Translations under genes and position numbers: made by a program
Shown here: positions 34,631-43,513 of the stretch, in pieces
Layout: every line of letters begins with the position of its first letter
Numbering within the stretch: position 1 is the stretch's first letter
Source: Micavibrio sp. UBA7657
GTDB taxonomy: Bacteria; Pseudomonadota; Alphaproteobacteria; Micavibrionales; Micavibrionaceae
DNA: 64,000 nt
NCBI GenBank assembly: GCA_002483465.1
Contig: DLHX01000018.1
Location: 70,307 to 134,306, forward strand
Direction of reading: 5' to 3'
The notes under the pieces: generated by a model
Told to the model about the DNA's origin: nothing
What the model saw: only the letters and a program-made list of their open reading frames with translations
Database searches by the model: none

Positions 34631-35294
34631 TTATATCATCGTAGGAATTATCGGTTACCTGATCGGCTCGATCCCGTTTGGATTTCTGCTGACGAAATAC
34701 GCAGGCTACGGCGATATACGCTCCATCGGCTCGGGTAATATCGGCGCGACGAATGTCCTGCGCACCGGCAACAAGCGGCTAGCTCTGCTGACGTTATTAC
34801 TGGATGGCGGAAAAGGCGCGGCGGCAGTTTACCTCGCGCAACTGGCGATGACATACGATGCATCGCTCTATGCCGCCGTCGGCGCGTTCCTTGGTCACCT
34901 GTTTCCTGTCTGGCTGAAATTCAAGGGCGGCAAGGGCGTGGCGACGACAATCGGTATTTTTCTCGCGTTGCTTCCGCAACTCGGTTTCACCGTCATTCTG
35001 ATCTGGCTATCGGTAGCGCTTATTTTCCGCATGTCGTCGCTGGCGGCGCTGGTTGCAGTCGGGCTTTCCCCGGCCATCGCGTGGTATCTCACCAAGGATT
35101 ACACAAGCACGGTGGTTTCGCCGGACGGATCCACCATATGGTACGTCAACAGTCACGTCGATTTCCTGCCTTATATATGCGCCTTCATGGCCGTATTGGT
35201 TTTTTACAAACACAAAGAAAACATTCTGCGTCTTCTGAAAGGCCAAGAGCCAAAAATCGGGAAGAAGAATGACCCTGCCAAAACGACAGGCTGA
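34623..35294 (+). CDS. plsY: Acyl-phosphate:glycerol-3-phosphate acyltransferase PlsY
   Basis: 223 residues, an inner-membrane enzyme that acylates glycerol-3-phosphate in the first step of phospholipid synthesis. Family motifs are LIGSIPFGFLLTK, GSGNIGATNVLRTG, LDGGKGAAAVYLA and KFKGGKGVATTIGIFLAL. Five or more membrane segments are visible. It starts within the last codons of pyrB and ends 26 bp inside dprA, so translation is probably coupled. Confidence 0.96.
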   Translation: MFDYIIVGIIGYLIGSIPFGFLLTKYAGYGDIRSIGSGNIGATNVLRTGNKRLALLTLLLDGGKGAAAVYLAQLAMTYDASLYAAVGAFLGHLFPVWLKFKGGKGVATTIGIFLALLPQLGFTVILIWLSVALIFRMSSLAALVAVGLSPAIAWYLTKDYTSTVVSPDGSTIWYVNSHVDFLPYICAFMAVLVFYKHKENILRLLKGQEPKIGKKNDPAKTTG

Positions 35295-36405
35295 GACGGT
35301 TTCTCTCGCTGAAAAATTAAGCTGGCTGCGCCTTGCCCGGACGGAAAATGTCGGGCCGATGACATTTTACAGGCTTGTGGACGCTTACGGCTCACCGGAG
35401 CGCGCGCTTGAAAGACTGCCGGAACTCTCAAGACGCGGCGGGCGATCAAAACCGCTGAAGGCGCCGGATCAATCTTCAATCGAGCGTGAATATGAAGCGC
35501 TGCGGAAAATCGGCGGCGATATCGTCACCGCGGGAGAAGAATCCTATCCCCTCTCCCTCGCCGCAATCGACGACGCGCCGCCGGTAATTTCAATTCTGGG
35601 CAATATCGATCTCGCGCACCGAGGCTGTGTTGGCGTGGTGGGCGCGCGGAACTCCTCGCTTAATGGGCGAAAGTTCGCGGAAAAAATTTCGCGCGACCTT
35701 GGCGAAAGCGGACAGGTTATCGTCTCGGGCCTCGCTCGCGGCATCGATACCGCCGCGCATGCGGGCTCACTGAAAACCGGGACGATTGCCGTCGTCGCGG
35801 GCGGGATCGACATCATTTATCCCGAGGAAAATAAAAATCTTTACCAACAGATCAAGGAACAGGGCCTGATTATCGCCGAAAGTCCGCTCGGCGTGCCGCC
35901 GGTCGCGCAGAGTTTTCCGCGCCGCAACCGCATCGTTTCGGGTCTCTCAAAAGGGGTGGTCGTAATCGAGGCGACAATGCGCTCCGGGTCCCTGATTACC
36001 GCGCGTCTTGCCGGGGAACAAGGGCGCGATGTTTATGCCGTTCCGGGCCACCCGTTCGACCCTCGCGCGCAAGGGGCTAACCACCTGATCCGCGAGGGCG
36101 CCACCCTTATAAGGAGTGCCGATGATATCCTCGAGGCTATACGGTCCTTCTCCGGCCAGACGATGCGGGAGCCAAAAGCGCCCGAACCGCGCTTCCAAAG
36201 CCCTATTCCAGAGGATTTTGAGCCACCCGAAAACGCCACTGAGACCATCCTAGGGCATCTGTCCTTCTCCCCCGTGGCGGTTGACGAACTGATCCGAACC
36301 TGTCTATTAAGCATTTCAGCGGTACAGACGGTACTGCTGGAAATGGAGCTGGCGGGCCGGGTAAAGCGTCATCCCGGTAATAAAGTCAGCCTGATACAGG
36401 AATAA
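35269..36405 (+). CDS. dprA: DNA processing protein DprA
   Basis: 378 residues. An N-terminal SAM-like domain (about 1-80) precedes the Rossmann-like DprA core: GVVGARNSSLNGRKFA, VSGLARGIDTAAHAG, AGGIDIIYPEENK, SFPRRNRIVSGLSKG and SGSLITARLAGEQGRDVYA. A C-terminal winged-helix-like domain covers about 315-378. DprA loads RecA on incoming single-stranded DNA during transformation. Together with a pilus-like cluster nearby it could hint at natural competence, but the gene is also conserved in non-competent bacteria. Confidence 0.96.
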   Translation: MTLPKRQAETVSLAEKLSWLRLARTENVGPMTFYRLVDAYGSPERALERLPELSRRGGRSKPLKAPDQSSIEREYEALRKIGGDIVTAGEESYPLSLAAIDDAPPVISILGNIDLAHRGCVGVVGARNSSLNGRKFAEKISRDLGESGQVIVSGLARGIDTAAHAGSLKTGTIAVVAGGIDIIYPEENKNLYQQIKEQGLIIAESPLGVPPVAQSFPRRNRIVSGLSKGVVVIEATMRSGSLITARLAGEQGRDVYAVPGHPFDPRAQGANHLIREGATLIRSADDILEAIRSFSGQTMREPKAPEPRFQSPIPEDFEPPENATETILGHLSFSPVAVDELIRTCLLSISAVQTVLLEMELAGRVKRHPGNKVSLIQE

Positions 36406-36410
36406 ATCGA

Positions 36411-39017
36411 TTGGCCGATAACCTCGTCATCGTAGAATCGCCCGCAAAGGCGAAGACAATTAATAAGTATCTGGGCAACGACTATAAGGTCATTGCCAGT
36501 TACGGCCATGTGCGCGATCTCGTGAACAAGGACGGCTCCGTCCTGCCCGATGAAGATTTCGCGATGAAGTGGCAGCTCGGCGAGCGCGCAGACAAAAACG
36601 TCAACGACATTAAAAAGGCTATCAAGAACGCCAAAGCACTTTACCTAGCAACCGACCCCGACCGCGAAGGGGAAGCCATTTCATGGCATGTGAAGGAAAT
36701 TCTGACGCAGGAAAAATTACTGGTCGGTAAAGAAGTTCACCGCGTTACGTTCAATGAAATCACCAAGAAGGCGGTTCTCGAAGCTTTCGAACGCGCGAGG
36801 CCGCTGGACCAGAGACTGATCGAGGCTTACCTTGCGCGCCGCGCCCTTGATTATCTTGTCGGATTTAATCTTTCGCCGGTGCTGTGGAGAAAACTTCCTG
36901 GTTCGCGCTCGGCGGGCCGTGTGCAATCGGTCGCGCTCAGGCTGATCTGCGAACGCGAAGCGGAAATTGAAATCTTCAAACCGCAGGAATACTGGAGCAT
37001 CGAGGCGCGGCTGCACACGAAGGCAGGCGCACCTTTCACCGCCCGCCTGACGCACCTTGCCGGAAACAAGCTCGACAAATTCGACATCAATTCCGAAGAT
37101 GCAGCACAAAAAGCCGTCGAACGCATCCGTAATAAAAATCTCTCGGTTCAGAAAATCGAGAAAAAACAGGTACGGCGTAACCCCTACCCGCCTTTCATTA
37201 CATCATCCTTGCAGATGGAGGGTGCCCGGAAACTGCGCTTTACCGCCGCGCATACAATGCGCCTTGCCCAGAGATTGTATGAAGGCATCGAGATTGACGG
37301 CGAAGCAACGGCACTGATTACCTATATGCGTACTGACGGTACGACGTTGTCGGATGACGCCCTTGCGCAATGCCGCGCGGTGATTAAAAAGGATTACGGC
37401 GATAAATACCTGCCGGATAGTGTGCGTATATATAAGTCAAAAGCTAAAAACGCTCAAGAGGCCCACGAGGCTATCCGCCCGACCGAGCTATCGCGCACAC
37501 CGGCTTCCCTCAAAGGCAAAATCGACGAAGAGCAATGGCAGCTTTACGATTTGATCTGGAAGCGCACGCTGGCTTCGCAGATGGAAAATGCCGTGTTAGA
37601 TCAGATGAGCGTCGATATTTCCGACGGAACGGATGACGCGGTATTACGCGCAACCGGATCTGTCGTCGCGTTTGACGGATTTCTGACGCTGTATCATGAA
37701 GACCTAGATGACACGGACGAAGACACCGACGACAGCGAACGCCGCCTGCCAATGATGAACGAAGGCGAGCCTTCGAAGCTTGTCGATATCACGCCGGACC
37801 AGCATTTCACACAGCCGCCGCCGCGTTATTCGGAAGCCTCGCTGGTTAAAAAGCTGGAAGAACTCGGCATCGGCCGTCCTTCAACTTACGCGTCTATTCT
37901 TCAAGTCTTACGCGACCGGAAATATGTGCTGTTTGAAAAACGCCGCTTTATCCCTGAAGATCGCGGACGCCTGGTTACGACATTTCTTTCGAAGTTTTTC
38001 GCGCGCTATGTCGATTATGATTTCACAGCAAATCTTGAAGAAGAGCTGGACGCCATCGCCAGCGGCGAAGTTTCCTGGAAGGAAGCGCTCCGCCAATTCT
38101 GGGTGGATTTCAAGGCCGCCGTTGACCAGACGAAAGACCTAACGATTACGCAGGTTATCGATCACCTCGACGAGGAACTCGGCCCGCACTTCTTCCCGGT
38201 CACAAAAGAAAATCCGAAGCCGAAAGTCTGCAAGGCCTGCGGTACAGGCAAGCTTGGATTGAGACTTGGAAAATTCGGCGCGTTTATCGGCTGCTCGAAT
38301 TACCCGGAATGCAAATTCACACGTCCATTAGTCCTTCAGGGTGATGATTCAGACCCTGCCCTCGCCGCGCTCAGCAATGAGCCGAAGATTCTGGGCAAAG
38401 ATCCCGGCACGAGCCGGACAGTTTCGCTGCGCCGCGGCCCCTACGGCCCTTATGTGCAGATCGATCTGCCGCCGGAAATCCTGAAAGAAATTGAAGAGGA
38501 AAAGGCCGAGTCCGCCCGTATCAAAGAGATGCGTGCCGCCGCGAAGGCCAAGGGCGAAAAATTCAAGGCACCGCCCAAGAAGAAAAAACCTGAAGATCGC
38601 CCGAAGCCCAAGCGCCAGGGATTGCCGAAAGGCATGGCGATTGATGAAGTAACGCTCGAGGCCGCGCTGAAACTCCTCGCCCTGCCGCGCGATGTCGGCA
38701 AACACCCGGAAACGGGCGAGATGATCCAGGCCGGTGTCGGACGTTTCGGGCCGTTCCTGAAACATCAGAACAAATTCACGTCCTTGCCAAAGGACGATGA
38801 TGTACTAATTGTAGGTATTAACCGCGCCGTCGATGTTCTCGTCGCCGCGGCGGAAAAAGCCGCGGCACGCGAAGCCAAGGGCTATAAGCCGCGCGGACGG
38901 TTCCAGAAGAAAAAAGAAGACGCGCCGGAGGCCAAAGAAGAAGCTAAAGACAAGAAGGCCAAGCCAGCGCCCAAGACAAAAAAGAAAGCGGCAGCTAAAA
39001 AGAAAAGCGCCGAGTAA
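36411..39017 (+). CDS. topA: DNA topoisomerase I
   Basis: 868 residues. The Toprim domain is N-terminal (VIVESPAKAKTINKYLG, then ATDPDREGEAISWH). The active-site tyrosine is Tyr305 in TYMRTDGT. A C-terminal zinc finger (CKACGTGKLGLRLGKFGAF, then CSNYPEC), topoisomerase C-repeats (RRGPYGPYVQ, GRFGPFLKHQNKF) and a long Lys/Ala tail follow. The enzyme relaxes negative supercoils. The start is TTG at 36411, supported by CAGGAA about nine bases upstream and the exact N-terminal motif. It lies 5 bp after dprA. Confidence 0.96.
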   Translation: MADNLVIVESPAKAKTINKYLGNDYKVIASYGHVRDLVNKDGSVLPDEDFAMKWQLGERADKNVNDIKKAIKNAKALYLATDPDREGEAISWHVKEILTQEKLLVGKEVHRVTFNEITKKAVLEAFERARPLDQRLIEAYLARRALDYLVGFNLSPVLWRKLPGSRSAGRVQSVALRLICEREAEIEIFKPQEYWSIEARLHTKAGAPFTARLTHLAGNKLDKFDINSEDAAQKAVERIRNKNLSVQKIEKKQVRRNPYPPFITSSLQMEGARKLRFTAAHTMRLAQRLYEGIEIDGEATALITYMRTDGTTLSDDALAQCRAVIKKDYGDKYLPDSVRIYKSKAKNAQEAHEAIRPTELSRTPASLKGKIDEEQWQLYDLIWKRTLASQMENAVLDQMSVDISDGTDDAVLRATGSVVAFDGFLTLYHEDLDDTDEDTDDSERRLPMMNEGEPSKLVDITPDQHFTQPPPRYSEASLVKKLEELGIGRPSTYASILQVLRDRKYVLFEKRRFIPEDRGRLVTTFLSKFFARYVDYDFTANLEEELDAIASGEVSWKEALRQFWVDFKAAVDQTKDLTITQVIDHLDEELGPHFFPVTKENPKPKVCKACGTGKLGLRLGKFGAFIGCSNYPECKFTRPLVLQGDDSDPALAALSNEPKILGKDPGTSRTVSLRRGPYGPYVQIDLPPEILKEIEEEKAESARIKEMRAAAKAKGEKFKAPPKKKKPEDRPKPKRQGLPKGMAIDEVTLEAALKLLALPRDVGKHPETGEMIQAGVGRFGPFLKHQNKFTSLPKDDDVLIVGINRAVDVLVAAAEKAAAREAKGYKPRGRFQKKKEDAPEAKEEAKDKKAKPAPKTKKKAAAKKKSAE

Positions 39018-39019
39018 AC

Positions 39020-41266
39020 GTGAATAAATCAGACATATTGAATTTTATCCAAACCTCCCCCAAACCAGTGACCAAGCGGGAGGTCTCAGACGCTTTTCGC
39101 GTGCGGGGCACCGACGGGCGTATCGTGCTCAAGCAATTGTTGAAAGAACTTGTAACCGAAGGCGCAATCGTCAAAAACGCGGGCGGCGCGTATGGCAGGC
39201 CCGAAGGACTGGCCGAGGTCGTCGTCATCCAGATCAGCAATATCGACATTGACGGCGATGTGTTCGCTGAGCCGATTGAATGGACCGGCGAAGGCAAGCC
39301 GCCGCGCATCGAGGTGATGCCGGACAATAAAGGCCACCCTGCCCTTAAAGAAGGTGACCGGGCGCTGGCGCGGCTTGAGCAGGTTTCAAAAAATCATTAC
39401 GAAGCACGCGTTATCAAGCGTTTCGATTCTGAAACTGGACGCATCATGGGTTTGCTAAAAGCCAACAAGCATGGCGGCCTGCTGATCCCCACTGATAAAA
39501 AAGCCAAGCATGAATACGAGATTGCCTATGCCGACATGAACGGCGCAAAAGACGGCGATATTGTCAGCGCAGAAATCATGCCGGGACGCGGCACACGTAA
39601 AAAAGCGCGCGTCATGGAGACACTAGGACGGCGCGACGACCCGAGAGCGATCAGCCTGATTAGTCTGGCCGAAGCGGGATTGCGCGAGCGGTTTCCGGAT
39701 AAAGTCATCAAGGAAACCGAGGGCATGGATGTGCCGGAGGTCAAGGGCCGCGAAGATTTACGCGATATCCCGCTGGTGACAATTGACGGTATTGACGCGC
39801 GGGATTTTGACGATGCGGTTTTTGCGGAAAAAGTTGAAGAAGGCTTTCACCTGATCGTCGCCATTGCCGATGTCGCCTATTATGTGCGGCCATACAGCGA
39901 TCTTGATAAAGAGGCGCAGCGGCGCGGGAACTCGACTTATTTCCCCGACCGGGTCGTGCCGATGCTTCCCGAGGCGTTATCAAACGAACTTTGCTCACTG
40001 AAGCCAAATGTGCCGCGCGCATGCCTGGCCGTGCATATGTGGATCGATAACAATGGCAAGCTGCTGCGTTATAAATTCGTGCGCGGATTAATGCGTTCCG
40101 CCGCGCGACTGGTTTACGAACAGGTGCAGGCGGCTTATGACGGCGTTGCGGATGATGTGACGAAGCCGCTGTTAGAGCCGGTTATTAAGCCGCTCTATGA
40201 CGCCTTTAAAATTCTGGATGCAGCGCGGCGCGAGCGCGGTGCGTTGGAACTTGATCTGCCTGAGCGGCAGGTTTTGATCGATGCCAAGGGTAACATGACC
40301 GGCGTCAAAATGCGCACGCGGGTCGACGCACATAAATTAATTGAAGAATTTATGATCCTCGCCAACGTGGCGGCGGCGAGTGCACTGGAAGCCAAGACAG
40401 CGCCGTGCGTCTACCGTATCCACGACCGCCCGAGCGCCGACAAGCTCGACAGCGCACGCGAATTCGTTGAAAGCTTTGGATTGTCGCTGCCCAAGGGGCA
40501 AGTCACCCAACCGCGCCAGATCAACCAGATTTTGATGAAGGCGAAGGAGCTTCCCTACAGCCATCTCATCAGCACCGTCATTCTGCGCACACAGGCGCAG
40601 GCGGTTTATAGCCCAGACAATATCGGGCATTTCGGCCTGGCGTTGCATAAATACGCGCACTTCACATCGCCGATCCGGCGTTATGCAGACTTACTTGTGC
40701 ACCGCTCACTCATCCGCGCTTACGGGTTAGGGCCCGGCGGACTCGATGATGGTGAAGCGGTAAGGTTAGAGCAAATCTGCGAAAATATTTCCACTTGCGA
40801 GCGCGCATCGATGACGGCGGAGAGAAGCGCAATCGACCGTTTCGCCGCCGCGTATCTGTCGACCAAGCTCGGCAATGAATTCGAAGGCGTTATTACGGGC
40901 GTCACGCGCTTCGGCCTGTTTGTTGAACTAAAAGAAAACGGCGCGGATGGAATTGTGCCCATGCGCTCGCTGCCCCAGGATTTTTATGTGCATGACGAGA
41001 AGGCCCATGCCCTTGTCGGGCGGCGTTCAGGCCGGGTGTTTCGTTTAGGAGCGCCGGTTACGGTCATGCTGATGGAGGCTGATGGTTTAACAGGCAGCAC
41101 GGTTCTGCAACTGGTCGGCCATGAGCGGGGGGCAGACATCCCGGGGGTGCAGTTCAAGCGCAGCCGGACCTATGAGCCGGGCCGCCGCGACCGCGAAAAA
41201 GACAATAAAAACAAGAAGAAATACGGCAAAAAAGGGTTCAAACGGGGCCCAAAACACCGCCGTTAG
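39020..41266 (+). CDS. rnr: Ribonuclease R
   Basis: 748 residues, a processive 3'-5' exoribonuclease. Order of domains: N-terminal helix-turn-helix (about 1-60), OB-type cold-shock domains (65-210), RNB catalytic domain with the metal-binding aspartates in TIDGIDARDFDDAVFAE, and a C-terminal S1 domain (EFEGVITGVTRFGLFVELK), then a basic tail. The start is GTG at 39020, two bases after the topA stop. It is followed by rpmG behind its own promoter. Confidence 0.96.
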   Translation: MNKSDILNFIQTSPKPVTKREVSDAFRVRGTDGRIVLKQLLKELVTEGAIVKNAGGAYGRPEGLAEVVVIQISNIDIDGDVFAEPIEWTGEGKPPRIEVMPDNKGHPALKEGDRALARLEQVSKNHYEARVIKRFDSETGRIMGLLKANKHGGLLIPTDKKAKHEYEIAYADMNGAKDGDIVSAEIMPGRGTRKKARVMETLGRRDDPRAISLISLAEAGLRERFPDKVIKETEGMDVPEVKGREDLRDIPLVTIDGIDARDFDDAVFAEKVEEGFHLIVAIADVAYYVRPYSDLDKEAQRRGNSTYFPDRVVPMLPEALSNELCSLKPNVPRACLAVHMWIDNNGKLLRYKFVRGLMRSAARLVYEQVQAAYDGVADDVTKPLLEPVIKPLYDAFKILDAARRERGALELDLPERQVLIDAKGNMTGVKMRTRVDAHKLIEEFMILANVAAASALEAKTAPCVYRIHDRPSADKLDSAREFVESFGLSLPKGQVTQPRQINQILMKAKELPYSHLISTVILRTQAQAVYSPDNIGHFGLALHKYAHFTSPIRRYADLLVHRSLIRAYGLGPGGLDDGEAVRLEQICENISTCERASMTAERSAIDRFAAAYLSTKLGNEFEGVITGVTRFGLFVELKENGADGIVPMRSLPQDFYVHDEKAHALVGRRSGRVFRLGAPVTVMLMEADGLTGSTVLQLVGHERGADIPGVQFKRSRTYEPGRRDREKDNKNKKKYGKKGFKRGPKHRR

Positions 41267-41281
41267 CCCTATACCGAAAGC

Positions 41282-41310
41282 TTGACACCGCCTGCGAAAT
41301 ACCCCATAAG
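41282..41310 (+). promoter_or_regulatory. Promoter candidate for rpmG
   Basis: TTGACA at 41282-41287 and CATAAG at 41305-41310, with a 17-bp spacer. It sits 29 bp before the rpmG ATG. The -35 hexamer is perfect and the -10 matches four of six positions. Confidence 0.55.
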
Positions 41311-41324
41311 AACGCTTCAAATTT

Positions 41325-41330
41325 AAGGAG
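41325..41330 (+). promoter_or_regulatory. Ribosome-binding site of rpmG
   Basis: AAGGAG, eight bases before ATG 41339; the clearest Shine-Dalgarno sequence in the window, as expected for a ribosomal protein gene. Confidence 0.7.
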
Positions 41331-41338
41331 TTAAGACC

Positions 41339-41542
41339 ATGGCCAAGAAAGGCTCAGCCGTAAAAGTCCGCCTCGAGAGCGAAGCTGGCACAGGTTACCG
41401 TTACTACGCCAAGCGCAATGCGCGGGCCGAGTACAAACTTGAGATGAACAAATTCGACCCCTGGGCCGTCAATGAAGAGACCGGCAAAAAGGGCAAGCAC
41501 GTTAAATTCGTCGAAAAGAAAATGCCGCCGTCCAAGAAATAA
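41339..41542 (+). CDS. rpmG: Ribosomal protein L33
   Basis: 67 residues beginning MAKKGSAVKVRLESEAGTGY. The core (KVRLESEAGTGYRYYAKRN, later KHVKFVEKK) is that of bL33 without the zinc-binding cysteines. Most alphaproteobacterial bL33 are about 55 residues; here the loop after FDP carries the extra WAVNEETGKKG and the C-terminus is extended by PPSKK. It follows rnr in the conserved order and is closed by a strong terminator. Confidence 0.93.
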   Translation: MAKKGSAVKVRLESEAGTGYRYYAKRNARAEYKLEMNKFDPWAVNEETGKKGKHVKFVEKKMPPSKK

Positions 41543-41563
41543 GGACCGCAGGCTCCCAAACAA

Positions 41564-41588
41564 AAGCGCCCCACAGGGCGCTTTTTTT
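41564..41588. terminator. Rho-independent terminator between rpmG and pleD
   Basis: AAGCGCCC-CACA-GGGCGCTT, a perfect 8-bp stem followed by seven Ts counting the stem end. It lies 22 bp after rpmG and immediately before the convergent pleD stop. The minus-strand reading ends in TTTTG, so it may work in both directions. Confidence 0.88.
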
Positions 41589-41589
41589 A

Positions 41590-43014
41590 TCAGCTTATGA
41601 ATTGCCGCTGGGCTTCCTTGAATTCGTCGGGATTCAATTTGCCCTTGCCTTCGAAGACCACCGCGTTGCGTCCGCCTTTTTTCGCTTCATAGAGGCATTT
41701 GTCAGCGCGCTCGAGCACTTCGTGTTTCGTATGCTGATTGTGGTCGATCAAAGCGGCGCCAATAGACGTCGTTATGGCGATGCCTTCGTGGCCGGTCACA
41801 TTGAAAGCCACATCGGAAATCGAGGCTCGTAGACGTTCGCCAACCATCCAGGCACGCTGCTCGGAGACGTCGGGCAGGATGACGGCGAATTCCTCACCGC
41901 CCAGACGCGCAACAAGGTCGAAGCTGCGCAGGTTGCCGAGGAGCCGCTGCGAGAAAATTTGCAATACTTCGTCGCCGGCCGTGTGACCGTATTTATCGTT
42001 GACCTGCTTGAAATGGTCGATATCGACCAGCAGAACGGCGAGTGATTTCTTGGATTCCTGGTTTTTCAGCAGAAGCTTTTCAAGGTGAACCTCGAGATAA
42101 CGGCGGTTATAAAGGCCGGTCAAGCTGTCGGTCAGCGCCATGGAGAGGCTGATTTCATATGTCGAGCGCAGGCGTTCCTGGAATCGTTTGCGTCTTACTT
42201 GCGTACGCACCCGGGCGAGCAGTTCGTTGCGGTCGACAGGTCGCAGAATATAATCATGCGCGCCGATCTCAAGGCCATGCGCGATGCGCGGCATGTCTTC
42301 CTCGCCGCCGATCATGACGATGGGAATAGAGCGTGTGCGCTCGTTGGATTTGAGATGCGAGCAAAGGCGCAGCCCGTCTTCGCCGGCAAGATTAAGGCTG
42401 ACGATCAGGACATCGAATTCCTGCGTGGCGACAAGCTCCATGGTCTTGGCGCCGTTCTCGGTGACCGTCACATCATCCTGATCGCGCTGGAGCGTTTCCT
42501 GGATTTTTCGTTGCTCGAAATTTTTATCCTCGACCACCAGCACGCGGGCCTTGTCGGCCGATTCCATCATGACGTTGGATTGCTTTTCAACAACGCCGAG
42601 CTGGTTGGCCGTATTTTCACGAACGCGCCATTCATCAAGCGCCATTTTAAGGCGGACGAGCGAACGCACGCGCGCCATCAGCGCTATGTCATTAATCGGC
42701 TTACTCAGGAAATCATCGGCACCGGATTCAAGGCCGCGCACCTTGTCTTCCGCATCCGTCAGGGCCGTGACCATGACGACGGGAATATGCGCGAGCGCCG
42801 GGTTTTGCTTGATCCTGGTGCAGACTTCGAAGCCATCCATGCCGGGCATCATGACATCGAGAAGAACGAGGTCGGGACTTTCAGCTGCGACCTTTTCCAG
42901 CGCTTCCTTGCCATTCGTCGCGGTCAGAACGTCGTAATATTCGCTCGTCAGCTTTGCCTCGAGCAGCTTTACGTTGGGTAAAATATCGTCAACTACCAGC
43001 ACGCGTGCCGACAT
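41590..43014 (-). CDS. pleD: PleD-like response regulator with diguanylate cyclase output
   Basis: 474 residues, REC-REC-GGDEF. The first receiver has DD at 9-10 and phospho-acceptor Asp53 (LVLLDVMMPGMDG). The second (about 155-275) is degenerate at its acceptor position (VLIVSLNLAGEDG). The GGEEF active site is at about 372-376 with an RxxD inhibitory site (RSFD) just upstream, so it should make c-di-GMP with feedback control. In Caulobacter PleD controls the swarmer-to-stalked switch; the divK-pleD order is the same here. It starts 14 bp after divK. Confidence 0.95.
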   Translation of the reverse strand: MSARVLVVDDILPNVKLLEAKLTSEYYDVLTATNGKEALEKVAAESPDLVLLDVMMPGMDGFEVCTRIKQNPALAHIPVVMVTALTDAEDKVRGLESGADDFLSKPINDIALMARVRSLVRLKMALDEWRVRENTANQLGVVEKQSNVMMESADKARVLVVEDKNFEQRKIQETLQRDQDDVTVTENGAKTMELVATQEFDVLIVSLNLAGEDGLRLCSHLKSNERTRSIPIVMIGGEEDMPRIAHGLEIGAHDYILRPVDRNELLARVRTQVRRKRFQERLRSTYEISLSMALTDSLTGLYNRRYLEVHLEKLLLKNQESKKSLAVLLVDIDHFKQVNDKYGHTAGDEVLQIFSQRLLGNLRSFDLVARLGGEEFAVILPDVSEQRAWMVGERLRASISDVAFNVTGHEGIAITTSIGAALIDHNQHTKHEVLERADKCLYEAKKGGRNAVVFEGKGKLNPDEFKEAQRQFIS

Positions 43015-43028
43015 TTATAATTCCGTCC

Positions 43029-43406
43029 TTAATTGGCGGGTTTCTTTAGATAGCTTTCGATGACTTCCAGGAATTTCGAAACAGAAATGGGCTTGGAGAT
43101 ATAATCCTCGCAGCCGCCTTCCCGGATTTTCTGCTCGTCGCCCTTCATGGCGAAGGCTGTGACGGCAATAACAGGTATGTGACGCAGTTCGTCATCATTT
43201 TTAAGCCATTTTGTAACTTCAAGCCCCGAAACTTCGGGAAGCTGGATGTCCATCAGAATGAGATCGGGTTTGGACTGGCGAGCGAGCTCTATAACCTGAG
43301 TGCCGTCGCGGGTTTCCACGGTGCGGATGCCGTGCGCCTCCAGAAGGTCATGGAAGAGTTTCATGTTGAGTTCGTTGTCTTCAACGATCAGAACCGTTTT
43401 TTCCAC
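43029..43406 (-). CDS. divK: Cell-cycle response regulator DivK
   Basis: 125 residues, a single receiver domain. TVLIVEDNELNMKLF, the phospho-acceptor Asp53 in DLILMDIQLPEVSG, VTAFAMKGDE and CEDYISKPIS are near-identical to Caulobacter DivK, which controls DivJ/PleC/DivL and thus CtrA. GTG 43406 is chosen because it aligns with the DivK N-terminus and puts the aspartate at 53; a TTG at 43436 would add ten residues. pleD follows directly, as in other alphaproteobacteria. Confidence 0.95.
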   Translation of the reverse strand: MEKTVLIVEDNELNMKLFHDLLEAHGIRTVETRDGTQVIELARQSKPDLILMDIQLPEVSGLEVTKWLKNDDELRHIPVIAVTAFAMKGDEQKIREGGCEDYISKPISVSKFLEVIESYLKKPAN

Positions 43407-43480
43407 TGCACTGCTGTTACCCAAGCTATTACCCAAAATGCCCCCATCCGCAGAATCGGATTATTTTCCCAACATCTTCA

Positions 43481-43509
43481 ATTATATAGGTTTTTGAGCA
43501 GGATGAGAA
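43481..43509 (-). promoter_or_regulatory. Promoter candidate for divK-pleD
   Basis: On the minus strand TTCTCA and TATAAT are separated by 17 bp, about 75 bp before the divK GTG. The -10 hexamer is a perfect match, the -35 four of six. It lies just before the end of eipB. Confidence 0.4.
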
Positions 43510-43513
43510 CTGC

